Source of the DNA: Archangium sp.
GTDB taxonomy: Bacteria > Myxococcota > Myxococcia > Myxococcales > Myxococcaceae
Length of the DNA: 53,414 nt
Direction of reading: 5' to 3'
Assembly (NCBI GenBank): GCA_030681645.1
Contig: JAUXRX010000003.1
Span: forward strand, 1 to 53,414
Under the pieces are notes generated by a model. The model searched no databases. It worked only from the letters and a program-made list of their open reading frames with translations, and was not told where the DNA came from. Positions 31,393 to 39,068 of the stretch are shown here, piece by piece; the first letter of the stretch is position 1, and each line of letters begins with the position of its first letter. The position numbers were made by a program, and so were the translations under genes.

Positions 31393-33201
31393 TCACGTGA
31401 GAGTCAACTGGGTGATGTCGCGGGCACCGACGACGAACAGCGAGCCGTCGGCGTTGGGGAGCAGCTCGTCGCCCGCGGAGACGAAGGGTTGGGTATCGGG
31501 GAACTGCATCGCTTCGATCAACACGCCTGAGTCGTTCTTCATCGCCACCAGCCCGCCATCCGTCGCCAGCACCACCCGCCCGGCCAGCACCGCGCCGTGA
31601 CCGGCGACGCCGCCGGTGCAGCGCGCGAGCACCGTGCCCGAGTCGTCGATGAGCCAGCGGTGCACCACGTCCTTGCCGCCGTCGTCGCAGACCACCGTGA
31701 GCAGCGCGTGCTTCGCGTCGAACACCGCGTCGGCGTCGATGATGCGGCCCTTCCAGGTGATGCCGTCGAGCTGCTTGAGCCCCGACTTCCCGATGCGGGT
31801 GAGGAAGGCCACGGTGAGCCCGCCCGCTCGATAGAAGCCCAGCCCGAGCCGCTCGCCGGTCCACAGCCAGGTCTGCCCCTCCAGCACCTGCCCCACGCGC
31901 GCCCCGCTCTGCTGCTCGATGAGCCAGGCCTGTTCCTGGCGGTAGGTCGCGGTCGTCGAGGTCGCCAGCACGGGCCAGAGCTGGCGAAGGCCGGTCTGCG
32001 CGCGCTCGACGAGGCGGTCGCCCTGCCACTTCTCCACGTGGCCTTCGCCGTCGGCGATCCACGTCACCGCGCCCGCGATGCCGAAGCGCAGGTGCGAGCC
32101 GCTGAGCGTGGTGGGGATGATGGTGCCGTCCTCGCGCCGCAGCGTGCCGTTCTCTTCCGCGAGGTAGCGCAGCCCGCCCTGCATTGCGGCATGCAACACC
32201 CGGCCGTTCGTCTCGAAGGCCGTGCGTGCGGTGCAGCGGCCGTTCGAGCGCAACACCTGGCGCGTGACCAGCGGCCCCAGCGCGCGGCACTCGGGGCACA
32301 CCGCGCGGGCGTGCTCCACGCCGCAGGTGCACTGAGTCCACGAGAGCTGCAGCAGCGACGCCGGGAAGGTCTGGCGCGCGTCCTTCTCGAAGACGGCGAG
32401 GAACCAGTGGAGCAGATCGTCAGGCAGGACCTTCGGCGGCACGGCGAGGCGTGGCACCACCACGTCACTCTTCATCAGCGAGTGACGGGCCTCGGCGCGG
32501 CGCAGGAGCGTGGCGAGCTTCGGGTGCGTGCCTCCGAACGGGTGCACCGAGAGCAGGCTCTGGAAGAGGAGCACCGAGAACGCGTACCAGTCGGTGCCGT
32601 CGTCGAAGCGCGGCGCGCTGGAGAGATCGACTCCATACAGCTTCGGATCGAGGAAGCGCTCATGCCCGACGGGGCAGGGGTAGCCGCCGAACTGCATCGA
32701 GTCGGCGTCAATCAAGAAGACTTGTCTCCCTCTCCCCCCGGAGGGGGGAGAGGGTCGGGGTGAGGGGCCGAACAAGACGTTGCCATCGTTGAAGTCACCG
32801 ACGACGACGTTGGCGAGGTGAAGCTGCTCAACGAGCGAATGCAGTTCCTGAAACACCGAAGTCAGCCCCGCATTCGGCAACACCCCCAACCGCCACTTCC
32901 GCTGCGCGAGCCGGCCGAAATCCTCAGCGCCCGCGACCAGCGGCATCTGGTACCCGATCACCCGCCCTGACTTGTCAGTCGCCAGCTCCGTCGGGCTCAT
33001 CACCGCCGCCGGCAGCCCCTTCGGAAAGTTCGCGAGCTTGAGCAGCTTCTGGTCCAACAACCTCTTCCCCAGCGCATCCGTCGGCGGATGAAACAGCTTC
33101 AGGGCCGCACCACCGAGCCGGTACACGCGCGCCTCGCCTCCTTCACCGAGGAGATCGGAGTCGCTGACCTTCACCCGCTTTCCAGAGAGGTAGACGTCCA
33201 T
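31393..33201 (-). CDS. Atypical protein kinase with zinc ribbon and beta-rich C-terminal domain (TerY-P-like)
   Basis: 602 residues. Kinase lobe 1-285: glycine loop GEGGEARVY at 19-27, Lys35 in AALKLF, catalytic loop GDFNDGN (Asp136, Asn141) instead of HRD, metal loop IDADS (Asp165). A treble of cysteines follows (CTCG at 291-294, CPEC at 302-305), then about 290 residues of beta strands that look like a WD/propeller-type sensor. Kinase plus zinc ribbon is the TerY-P triad kinase layout. A 45-bp palindrome is translated in frame as residues 145-160 between the catalytic and metal loops. It starts 3 bp after the phosphatase stop. Confidence 0.8.
   Translation of the reverse strand: MDVYLSGKRVKVSDSDLLGEGGEARVYRLGGAALKLFHPPTDALGKRLLDQKLLKLANFPKGLPAAVMSPTELATDKSGRVIGYQMPLVAGAEDFGRLAQRKWRLGVLPNAGLTSVFQELHSLVEQLHLANVVVGDFNDGNVLFGPSPRPSPPSGGRGRQVFLIDADSMQFGGYPCPVGHERFLDPKLYGVDLSSAPRFDDGTDWYAFSVLLFQSLLSVHPFGGTHPKLATLLRRAEARHSLMKSDVVVPRLAVPPKVLPDDLLHWFLAVFEKDARQTFPASLLQLSWTQCTCGVEHARAVCPECRALGPLVTRQVLRSNGRCTARTAFETNGRVLHAAMQGGLRYLAEENGTLRREDGTIIPTTLSGSHLRFGIAGAVTWIADGEGHVEKWQGDRLVERAQTGLRQLWPVLATSTTATYRQEQAWLIEQQSGARVGQVLEGQTWLWTGERLGLGFYRAGGLTVAFLTRIGKSGLKQLDGITWKGRIIDADAVFDAKHALLTVVCDDGGKDVVHRWLIDDSGTVLARCTGGVAGHGAVLAGRVVLATDGGLVAMKNDSGVLIEAMQFPDTQPFVSAGDELLPNADGSLFVVGARDITQLTLT
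32724..32768. repeat. Palindromic repeat family B, in-frame copy B3 inside the kinase gene
   Basis: A 12-bp perfect stem (32728-32739 pairing with 32743-32754, 3-nt loop) plus TCGGGGTGAGGGG. It encodes PSPRPSPPSGGRGR in the coding frame, placed between the kinase catalytic loop (Asp136) and metal loop (Asp165). Confidence 0.9.
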
Positions 33202-33204
33202 GGT

Positions 33205-33861
33205 TCAGCTCCCCAGCAGCGCAATCGTCGCGTCGTCCGTGAAGCGCTCGGTCTCGGCCAGGACGTTGAGCCGGCGCTGAAGGGTGAGTGGGTTGGGGGT
33301 CAACGCGGTGGTGAGCGTGATCAGCCGCGCGAGTTCGAGGTGATGAAAGCCGTCCGTCATCACGGCGAGGCGACGCGCGGGCCCCAGGAAGTGGAGCTGC
33401 GGTTCGGGCCGTGAGCCTGACGTGGTGAGCCGATACGCGCAGTACGGCGGCGCGTTGTCCGGGCCGGAGTCGATGCGCACCAGCTCGTCGTCGACCAGGA
33501 ACGCGCCGTCGCCGAGACCGAAGATCATGCCGCGATCACCGACGCGGATCGCGGCGAGGAAGGTGAAGAGGAAGTAGCGCTCGAGGGTCGGCTCGACCTC
33601 GGGGCCGAGCGCGAGGACGGATTGGTAGAGGTAGCCGGTGAGCGCGTCGGTGGCCCGGGCTGGCAAGTCCGGGGTGAGCTCGTGCTGATTGGACAACCAC
33701 TGCCCCAGGAAGCGCGCTCCGAGCTGGGCTCCCACTTCGCTCTGCGGTTGGGAGGAGCAGCCGTCGGTCACGACCGCGACTCGCGGGGACGTGAAGACTC
33801 CGTCCTGGTTGTTGCGGCCGATGCGCAGGTGGTCTCGGCCGATGTGGGTTGCTGCGAACAT
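33205..33861 (-). CDS. PP2C-like protein phosphatase
   Basis: 218 residues from the ATG at 33861, with AAGGAGCAACC as ribosome site. Metal-binding motifs of the PP2C family are present: NNQDGVF (Asp20), VVTDGCSS (Asp33), GDGAF, VMTDGFHHL and TDDATIALL. Length fits the compact PP2C of TerY-P triads. It should reverse phosphorylation by the adjacent kinase, whose start is 3 bp downstream of this stop, implying translational coupling. The preceding gene is the nicotinate phosphoribosyltransferase. Confidence 0.85.
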   Translation of the reverse strand: MFAATHIGRDHLRIGRNNQDGVFTSPRVAVVTDGCSSQPQSEVGAQLGARFLGQWLSNQHELTPDLPARATDALTGYLYQSVLALGPEVEPTLERYFLFTFLAAIRVGDRGMIFGLGDGAFLVDDELVRIDSGPDNAPPYCAYRLTTSGSRPEPQLHFLGPARRLAVMTDGFHHLELARLITLTTALTPNPLTLQRRLNVLAETERFTDDATIALLGS

Positions 33862-33887
33862 GGTTGCTCCTTCCGCGCGAGCGCGGC

Positions 33888-33924
33888 CCACTCCCCCACC
33901 CACTCCCTCTCAGGGAGAGGGAGA
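33888..33924. repeat. Palindromic repeat family B, partial copy B4, between pncB and phosphatase genes
   Basis: The core is an 8-bp perfect stem (TCCCTCTC, 33904-33911, with 33915-33922) and a 3-nt loop; the CCCTCACCCC arm is degraded. It lies in the leader of the phosphatase gene, so three of the window's family B copies fall inside this one operon. Confidence 0.7.
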
Positions 33925-33932
33925 CACTTTCT

Positions 33933-35354
33933 TCAGCTCTTCCAGCTCGACAACTGATCGACCAACGCCTGTGTCGCGGGTGACAGCCCGAGGCGGCGGT
34001 CTTCCACTTCGATGACCTTCGGCGCCGGAAGAGCGGGAGCGCCCGTCAGCAGCTCGTACCCGACGGGCACCCCCTCGCCTTCCTGCCCGACGAGGCCGAA
34101 TGGACCACTGGCCCCCGCGCTTCGTCGGAACAACACCGGCCGGCCGGGCACGCTCTGCTTGCCGCTGCCACTCTCGTTGCCGAACTTCATCGTCGCCTGG
34201 TGGCCCGTCTGGGTGAGCTTGTAGACGGCCGAGACCCGGTCGCGCGTGAGCGGGCTGCCGCTCGTCTGCGCCACGATGTAGCCGCCGTAGCCGTAGACCT
34301 GCTCCTCCGGCTTCCAGCCCACCTCCTGGCGCAGCACTTCGAAGCGCCGCGTCTGCTCGGCGTCGAACCCGTCCTCGAGGATCTGCACGGGGCGAATGCC
34401 CAGCTTCTTCGCCTCGGCCGCCGCGAAGCGGTACTGCACTTCCTTGTCGCCCGAGTCGTAGCGGATCGAGTCCGACTGCCCCTTCCGCTCGGCGATGATC
34501 CGGTACGCGGTGGGAATGCCCGAGGTGATGGTGTCGAAGGTGTCGAGCAAGAAGCTCGAGCGCTGCCAGCGCCGCTCGACCATCGCGCGGAACGCCGCTT
34601 CGTCGCTGCCGTAGCGCTGAATGTGCTCGTGCCCCATCGTGCCCACCGGCACCAGGCCCAGCTGCTGCGCCCCGTACACGCTGCTGGTGCGCGAGAGCCC
34701 CGCCTGCTTGCCCCCCTCGAGCGCGAGCAGGTGCTGCTCGGGACAGCTCGCCGCGCGCAGCCCCACCTCGAACAGCCGTAGCGGCGTGCCGAGGATCTCC
34801 GCCAGCTCGGTCACCCGCGCTCGCACGCGCGCCACGTAGCCTTCGCTGTCCACGGTGATGGGCGGCGCCTTGACGCCCACTGCGTCGAGCGTCTCGAGCA
34901 CGAGCTGCTTCTGCGCCTCGCACGTCACCGTCTTCACCGCGGCCGCCAGCTCGCCGGGCCTGAACACCGCCACGCTCGCCACCTGGATCCGGTAGCTCCA
35001 CATCAACAGCACCGGCTCGAGCCACGACACCAGCGTGGAGAGCCCCGTCACCGAGAACACCGGCTCACGATCGCTGAACACGGCGTGCTTCGGCAGCGCG
35101 TTGACCGTGACCTGCTTCGAGACGAGCGCCGCCTTCACCGCCGAGCCCATGTCGTAGTCGTGCTTCGCCAGGAACTCCCAGTCACCGGCCCGCAGCTCAG
35201 GCAGCACCTTCTTCAGCTCGGTCTCGACGTCGAACGGCAGCACCTGCAGCCCGCCCTTGCGGTGCGAGTAGTAGAAGGTCTCGGGCCGCAGCGGCCACCC
35301 GGCCTCCGCCATCGAGAACTTGTAGCCATCGGTGAGCAGCAGCGGCGAACCCAT
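33933..35354 (-). CDS. pncB: Nicotinate phosphoribosyltransferase
   Basis: 473 residues. N-terminal LLLTDGYKFSMAEAGW and TFYYSHRKGG, GLSRTSSVYGAQQLGLVPVGTMGHE (phosphorylatable His in GTMGHE, 238-243) and SIRYDSGD (298-303) are features of the nicotinate phosphoribosyltransferase family, which joins nicotinate and PRPP into nicotinate mononucleotide with ATP hydrolysis. It is first in the operon that also holds a nicotinamidase-like gene; together they form the Preiss-Handler salvage route from nicotinamide. An AT-rich palindrome lies 16-30 bp upstream of the ATG. Nicotinamide-specific NadV is less likely, given the DGYKFSM start and the neighbouring nicotinamidase. Confidence 0.9.
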   Translation of the reverse strand: MGSPLLLTDGYKFSMAEAGWPLRPETFYYSHRKGGLQVLPFDVETELKKVLPELRAGDWEFLAKHDYDMGSAVKAALVSKQVTVNALPKHAVFSDREPVFSVTGLSTLVSWLEPVLLMWSYRIQVASVAVFRPGELAAAVKTVTCEAQKQLVLETLDAVGVKAPPITVDSEGYVARVRARVTELAEILGTPLRLFEVGLRAASCPEQHLLALEGGKQAGLSRTSSVYGAQQLGLVPVGTMGHEHIQRYGSDEAAFRAMVERRWQRSSFLLDTFDTITSGIPTAYRIIAERKGQSDSIRYDSGDKEVQYRFAAAEAKKLGIRPVQILEDGFDAEQTRRFEVLRQEVGWKPEEQVYGYGGYIVAQTSGSPLTRDRVSAVYKLTQTGHQATMKFGNESGSGKQSVPGRPVLFRRSAGASGPFGLVGQEGEGVPVGYELLTGAPALPAPKVIEVEDRRLGLSPATQALVDQLSSWKS

Positions 35355-35369
35355 GTCCGTCTCCTTCGA

Positions 35370-35384
35370 TTAAATAAGTATTAA
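35370..35384 (-). promoter_or_regulatory. AT-rich palindrome upstream of pncB, candidate operator or -10 element
   Basis: TTAAATAAGTATTAA stands out in sequence that is otherwise about 70% GC. Its core AATA-AG-TATT is a perfect inverted repeat, extended by outer T/A pairing. The minus-strand reading includes TACTTAT-like hexamers, so it could be the -10 box, an operator, or both. A second inverted repeat, GAGTC-GTCAA-GACTC, lies at 35397-35411. An NrtR repressor encoded at 14.6-15.3 kb is the obvious candidate ligand; I cannot confirm the site consensus. Confidence 0.5.
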
Positions 35385-35430
35385 CCACCGAAGATAGAGT
35401 CGTCAAGACTCCATCAGCTGAGTTCGGGGT

Positions 35431-35892
35431 TCAGCGCGTGATTGCGGGCAGCTGAGTGCCCACGAAGAGGTACGCGGCGAGCACGGCGTTGACGGCGGCA
35501 GCGAGGGCGAGCGCCTGGAAGTGAGTGCGCCTGGGGGAATCGGCGGACAGGCGCAGCGCGGTGATCACCAGCAGCACGAAGGCGAGCACCGAGGTGGGCA
35601 GCGCGAGCTGGCCGAAGCTCGGCTTGCGGCTCTGCACCCAGATGAGCACGTCGACGGCGGCTGCGAGCGCGGCGGTGAGGGAGAGCGCTCCGGCGGCGCG
35701 CAGCGGCCAGCCGCCCTGCTTGCCCAGCACGGCCCGGTCCTTCACCAGGGTGGTGGCGCGGAACATGAGCAACGAGAAGAGAACGCCCGCGAGCGCGGGC
35801 ATCGTTTCCCCTGCCAGGCCCGACACCGAGCCCCGCCAGAAGCCGACACCCGCCACCACGCTGCTGAGCAAAGCCACCCCGAGCCAGATCAT
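35431..35892 (-). CDS. Small four-helix membrane protein
   Basis: 153 residues, with four predicted membrane helices (about 1-20, 28-46, 66-88, 95-115 and possibly 128-148) and short loops. No motif or family recognised. Same strand as the pncB operon, and its stop is 77 bp before the pncB start with the AT-rich palindrome between, so it is probably a separate transcript. Confidence 0.6.
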   Translation of the reverse strand: MIWLGVALLSSVVAGVGFWRGSVSGLAGETMPALAGVLFSLLMFRATTLVKDRAVLGKQGGWPLRAAGALSLTAALAAAVDVLIWVQSRKPSFGQLALPTSVLAFVLLVITALRLSADSPRRTHFQALALAAAVNAVLAAYLFVGTQLPAITR

Positions 35893-36196
35893 GCGACGAC
35901 CCTAGCTCACGAGAATCCTGCGCACTTCCGCGGGTTTCGGAGCGTGGCGCGCCCGGTCTGCCCGGCTGGCATTTCTGGTCGTCGGCAGTGATTCGGCCGC
36001 CATTAGCCATGAATCAGTTTCGCTACTTGGCGCTTTGGCGTCGTAAGCACGCCCTGCGACTGGTGATTCCGCGGTTTGCCAACGCCGTTGACGAATGGCG
36101 GAACAACTGGCGCAACGATCGACCACCCGCCCCCGAACATGTTGCCAAAGCCGCCCACGCACACACCGGCCGACATCACCAAGGGGAAGCACACCG
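35893..36196. other. Divergent intergenic region between membrane protein and ECF sigma gene
   Basis: About 300 bp with no convincing gene. It must hold the promoters of both flanking genes. I see GGAAC at 36100-36104 but no CGTC-like partner at the usual spacing, so I do not call an ECF promoter. The ribosome site AAGGGGA of the sigma gene is at its right end. Confidence 0.5.
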
Positions 36197-36682
36197 ATGA
36201 GCCAGTTCGACACCGAGAAGATGTACGCGAAGTACGGCCCCACCATCTACGCGCGCTGCAAGCGCCTGCTGAAGGACGGGACCGCCGCGGAAGACGCCAC
36301 GCAGGACGTCTTCATGAAGGTGCTCAAGCACGTCGACTCGGCCCCTGGGGAAGACGCGGTGCTGCCCTGGATTCACCGCATCACCACCAACCACTGCCTC
36401 AACGTGATCCGCGATGCGCGCCGTCACGCCGAGCCCGTCGAGCACGTGCCCGAGGTGGTCGACGATGAGTTCGAGGACAGTGTCGTCACCCGTGACTTCG
36501 CCAACCGCGTGCTCGCCGCGACGCCGGACGAGCTCAAGCAGCCGGCGATGATGTACCACGCGAGGGGGATTGAGCAGGCGAAGGTCGCTGCTGCGCTGGG
36601 CGTGTCGCGCAGGACGGTGCTTTACCGGCTGGCGGAGTTCACGCGGCGAGCGATGAGGATGCAGGAGATCGCCGAGGCCTGA
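36197..36682 (+). CDS. ECF-type RNA polymerase sigma factor
   Basis: 161 residues from the ATG at 36197, with AAGGGGA upstream. Region 2 is visible as YGPTIYARCKRLLKDGTAAEDATQDVFMKVLKH and LPWIHRITTNHCLNVIRDARR; region 4 as IEQAKVAAALGVSRRTVLYRLAEFTRRA. Length is typical of ECF factors. No anti-sigma gene follows; the next 470 bp are low-complexity DNA. The target promoters cannot be read from the window. Confidence 0.88.
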   Translation: MSQFDTEKMYAKYGPTIYARCKRLLKDGTAAEDATQDVFMKVLKHVDSAPGEDAVLPWIHRITTNHCLNVIRDARRHAEPVEHVPEVVDDEFEDSVVTRDFANRVLAATPDELKQPAMMYHARGIEQAKVAAALGVSRRTVLYRLAEFTRRAMRMQEIAEA

Positions 36683-36699
36683 GAGGTTCTTCCCCGTGT

Positions 36700-37110
36700 G
36701 CTGGCGTCCGGTCTTTTCCCAGGGGGGGGAGGCCGGGCGTTGGTGTTTTCGGGGGCGGGGATTCGGGGCGGGGGCGTCGCGGGGTCGGCGTCGCGGTCGG
36801 GGTCGGGGTCGGCGTCGCGGGGTCGGGGCCGGGATCGGGATCGGGATCGGCTTCGGGATCGGGTACGGACCCGGTTTCGGGGAGCGGGGTCGCACGGGGG
36901 CGGATCCGGAGTTCCGAAGAGAGCCGAGAACCGGGCCCGATTCCGTGGTCCGATCGCGAAGCCGATCCCGATCCCGATCCCGTCGCCGACCCCGAAACCG
37001 ACCCCGAAACCGACCCCGAAACCGACCCCGAAACCGAAACCGCTCACCGAAACCGCTCATCCAAATCGCTCACCGAAACCGGAACCGGAACTCCCTCCCA
37101 CCGTCCCCCT
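36700..37110. repeat. Low-complexity intergenic tract with long inverted repeats and a 12-bp tandem array
   Basis: The left part is G-rich with GGGGTC and GGGATC hexamers, the right part C-rich with GATCCC and CCCCGAAA units. A perfect 25-bp inverted repeat joins 36831-36855 and 36957-36981. The 12-mer CCGACCCCGAAA is repeated exactly four times at 36986-37033. All six frames give only dipeptide-like repeats (RDRD, FGVG), so it is not coding. It fills the gap between the ECF sigma gene and the small outer-membrane-like protein. Confidence 0.85.
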
Positions 37111-37151
37111 GCGCGCCACGGTTTGATCACTTCCCTGCCGGGAGGCCACCA

Positions 37152-37589
37152 ATGCTCACCATGCGTCAACTCGCTCTCCTCCTCGCTCTGGCATTCCCCG
37201 CCCGCGCAGAAGCCATCGGCCTTGGCGTCGACGTGGGAGCCGGCGCCTGGGTGCTCGAGGGCCTGCAGGCCGACGTCCACCTCCGGGTCGAGCACGAGTT
37301 CTTCGACATGCTCAAAGTGGGTGTCCGCCCCGGCCTCGCCTACCTCCACTACGAGCCGACGCCCCGCCTCGCGATCCCCCTCGACGCGTTCGTGAAGCTC
37401 AAGCTCGCCATCCTCTACGTCGAGGCGCTCGGCGGCATGTACTGGATCCCCAGCCACGTCGACCCCGTGCGCGCCCACGTCGCCGGTGGCCTCGGAGTGC
37501 AGATCTGGAAGTTCTCGGTGGGCATCGAGGTCGGCTACCTGCAACCGTCGATCAACATCCTCGGTCGAGTGGGCTTTACGTTCTTCTAG
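37152..37589 (+). CDS. Small secreted beta-rich (outer-membrane-like) protein
   Basis: 145 residues. Start chosen at 37152 because GGAGG lies 6 bp upstream. A signal peptide ends near ARAEA (about residue 20). The mature part alternates hydrophobic strands (GLGVDVGAGAWVLEGL, VRPGLAYLHYEP, GLGVQIWKFSVGIEVGYLQP) and ends in GFTFF, the aromatic C-terminus typical of outer-membrane beta-barrels. No named family. It is 28 bp before lptA on the same strand. Confidence 0.7.
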   Translation: MLTMRQLALLLALAFPARAEAIGLGVDVGAGAWVLEGLQADVHLRVEHEFFDMLKVGVRPGLAYLHYEPTPRLAIPLDAFVKLKLAILYVEALGGMYWIPSHVDPVRAHVAGGLGVQIWKFSVGIEVGYLQPSINILGRVGFTFF

Positions 37590-37617
37590 GCCCCCTCCGA
37601 GTGTAGAACCCCCGGCA

Positions 37618-38433
37618 GTGACTTCCCTCCTCCTCGGCCTCCTGCTCGCAGCACCGGACGCAGGCGTGCTCCTGAGCCGCCCGGTCGCGATCTCCGCCGA
37701 CAAGCTCGAGGTCTTCAAGAAGGAATCCCGCGCGCTGTACTCGGGCCACGCAAAGGCCCAGCGCGACACCATGACGATGACCTGCGATTTCCTCGAGGTC
37801 TTCTTCACCCCCGCAAGCGACGTGCAGCGCATCGTCGCGAAGGGCAACGTGCACGCCGTCGACGGCGATCGTGAAGCCTGGGGTGACCAGGCCGAGTTCA
37901 TCAACGAGACCGGAGTGCTCACCTTGCACGGCAACCCGCGCGGCAAGCAGGGCCCCCGCGAGGTCGAAGGCGAGGTGGTGACCTTCGTCACCGGCATCGA
38001 CAAGCTCACCGTCACCAAGGCCCACTCCCGCGTGAAGGAACCGAAGGACCAGCGCGTGTCGATCGACGCCGATCTCCTCACCCTCGAGGGCACCAGGAAC
38101 GAAGCGAAGTGGACCGGTCATGTCCGCGCGGTCAAGGCGAAGACCATTCTCGTCGCGCCCGAGGTCACCGCGCACTACGACGACCAGGGCGAGATCGACC
38201 GCGTGCTCGCCCGCGGCGGCGTCGAGGTCACCGAAGGCGATCGCTGGGCCCGCGGCCAGAACGCCGACTACGACGTGCCGAAGGGCCGCCTGGTGGTCAC
38301 CGGCAAACCCCAGGCGAAGCAGGGCAAGACGCGCATGAACGGCACCAGGGTCACCTTCTTCACCGGCACCGAGTTCCTCGAGGTCGAGAACGCCACCACC
38401 GTCATCGAAGTCGACAAGAAGAAGGTGAAATGA
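37618..38433 (+). CDS. lptA: LptA/OstA-like periplasmic LPS transport protein
   Basis: 271 residues from a GTG at 37618; no strong ribosome site. A short hydrophobic leader (TSLLLGLLLAAPDAG) is followed by two OstA-like beta-jellyroll stretches: VAISADKLEVFKKESRALYSGHAKAQR and SIDADLLTLEGTRNEAKWTGHVRAV, with VRRIVAKGN-like and VLARGGVEVTEGDRWARG strands. LptA bridges LPS from inner to outer membrane. Longer than E. coli LptA (185) because it carries two domains. Overlaps the next gene by ATGA and is two genes before lptB. Confidence 0.82.
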   Translation: MTSLLLGLLLAAPDAGVLLSRPVAISADKLEVFKKESRALYSGHAKAQRDTMTMTCDFLEVFFTPASDVQRIVAKGNVHAVDGDREAWGDQAEFINETGVLTLHGNPRGKQGPREVEGEVVTFVTGIDKLTVTKAHSRVKEPKDQRVSIDADLLTLEGTRNEAKWTGHVRAVKAKTILVAPEVTAHYDDQGEIDRVLARGGVEVTEGDRWARGQNADYDVPKGRLVVTGKPQAKQGKTRMNGTRVTFFTGTEFLEVENATTVIEVDKKKVK

Positions 38434-39068
38434 GCGAGGTCAGCGACACGGATCTGCTGCGCGAGGCGGGCGGCGAGGTGCCCGCCTTCGTCAAGCGCAC
38501 CCCGTGGCTGCTCGTGGTGCCCTCCGTGCTGCTCGCGGGCGGCGCGGTGATGGACGCGTGGATCTCGCCCCTCCACTCCATCGCCCCCGCGCTCGTCGGC
38601 GTGCTGAAGGGTGTCGGCTGGGGCGTCTACTTCCGCTTCGCCATGCGCGCCGCCGGCGGCGTCGAGGGCAGCGGCCTCGTCACCCCCGTGGTCGCCATGG
38701 TGCTCGCCTTCGTCGGCATGGAGTACGGCGGCTGGGGCATCGTCATGCCCGTCTTCATCTGGCTCATCCCCGTCGTCGACTACGCGGTGATGTACGGCGA
38801 GGGGCCCGCCGGCGCGCTGGGCGGCGTGCTCGACACCATCAAGTCGGCGCCGCTCCTCTGGCTGGGCACCATGTTCGCGCTGCTCACCGCGCTGCTGATG
38901 GTGGGCTTCGTGCTCGCCCTGCCCATGAGCATCTTCAGCACCTACGCCCATCGCGAGGGCGCGTGGCTCGCCGACGTCACCGGCGGCTTCCTGGTCGGGC
39001 CCCTCGTGCACGTGGCGGTGGTGTACCGCGCGCGCCTCTTCCTCTCGATTCACGGAGACCCCGCGTGA
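38430..39068 (+). CDS. Membrane protein between lptA and lptB
   Basis: 212 residues. Five or six predicted membrane helices (PWLLVVPSVLLAGGAVM, IAPALVGVLKGVGWGVYF, VVAMVLAFVGMEYGG, FIWLIPVVDYAV, LLWLGTMFALLTALLMVGF). No recognised family. It overlaps lptA by ATGA and lptB by GTGA, so all three are translationally coupled. Its place inside the LPS-export operon hints at an envelope role, but it does not resemble LptC, LptF or LptG. Confidence 0.65.
   Translation: MSEVSDTDLLREAGGEVPAFVKRTPWLLVVPSVLLAGGAVMDAWISPLHSIAPALVGVLKGVGWGVYFRFAMRAAGGVEGSGLVTPVVAMVLAFVGMEYGGWGIVMPVFIWLIPVVDYAVMYGEGPAGALGGVLDTIKSAPLLWLGTMFALLTALLMVGFVLALPMSIFSTYAHREGAWLADVTGGFLVGPLVHVAVVYRARLFLSIHGDPA

Noticed and set aside
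28884..35354. Tellurite-resistance (ter) cluster
   Set aside because: Only the vWA/PP2C/kinase triad is present; TerC, TerD/Z and TerB families are absent.
36100..36120. ECF promoter GGAAC...CGATC before the sigma gene
   Set aside because: The spacing of 11 bp is too short for an ECF -35/-10 pair (about 16-17).
36986..37033. Four 12-bp direct repeats as a possible CRISPR array
   Set aside because: No spacers; the repeats are adjacent and too short, and there is no cas gene.
36176..37589. Long frames with RDRDRD or FGVGFG repeats
   Set aside because: Products of the low-complexity tract; all frames are open because the hexamer repeat lacks stops. No ribosome site or domain.
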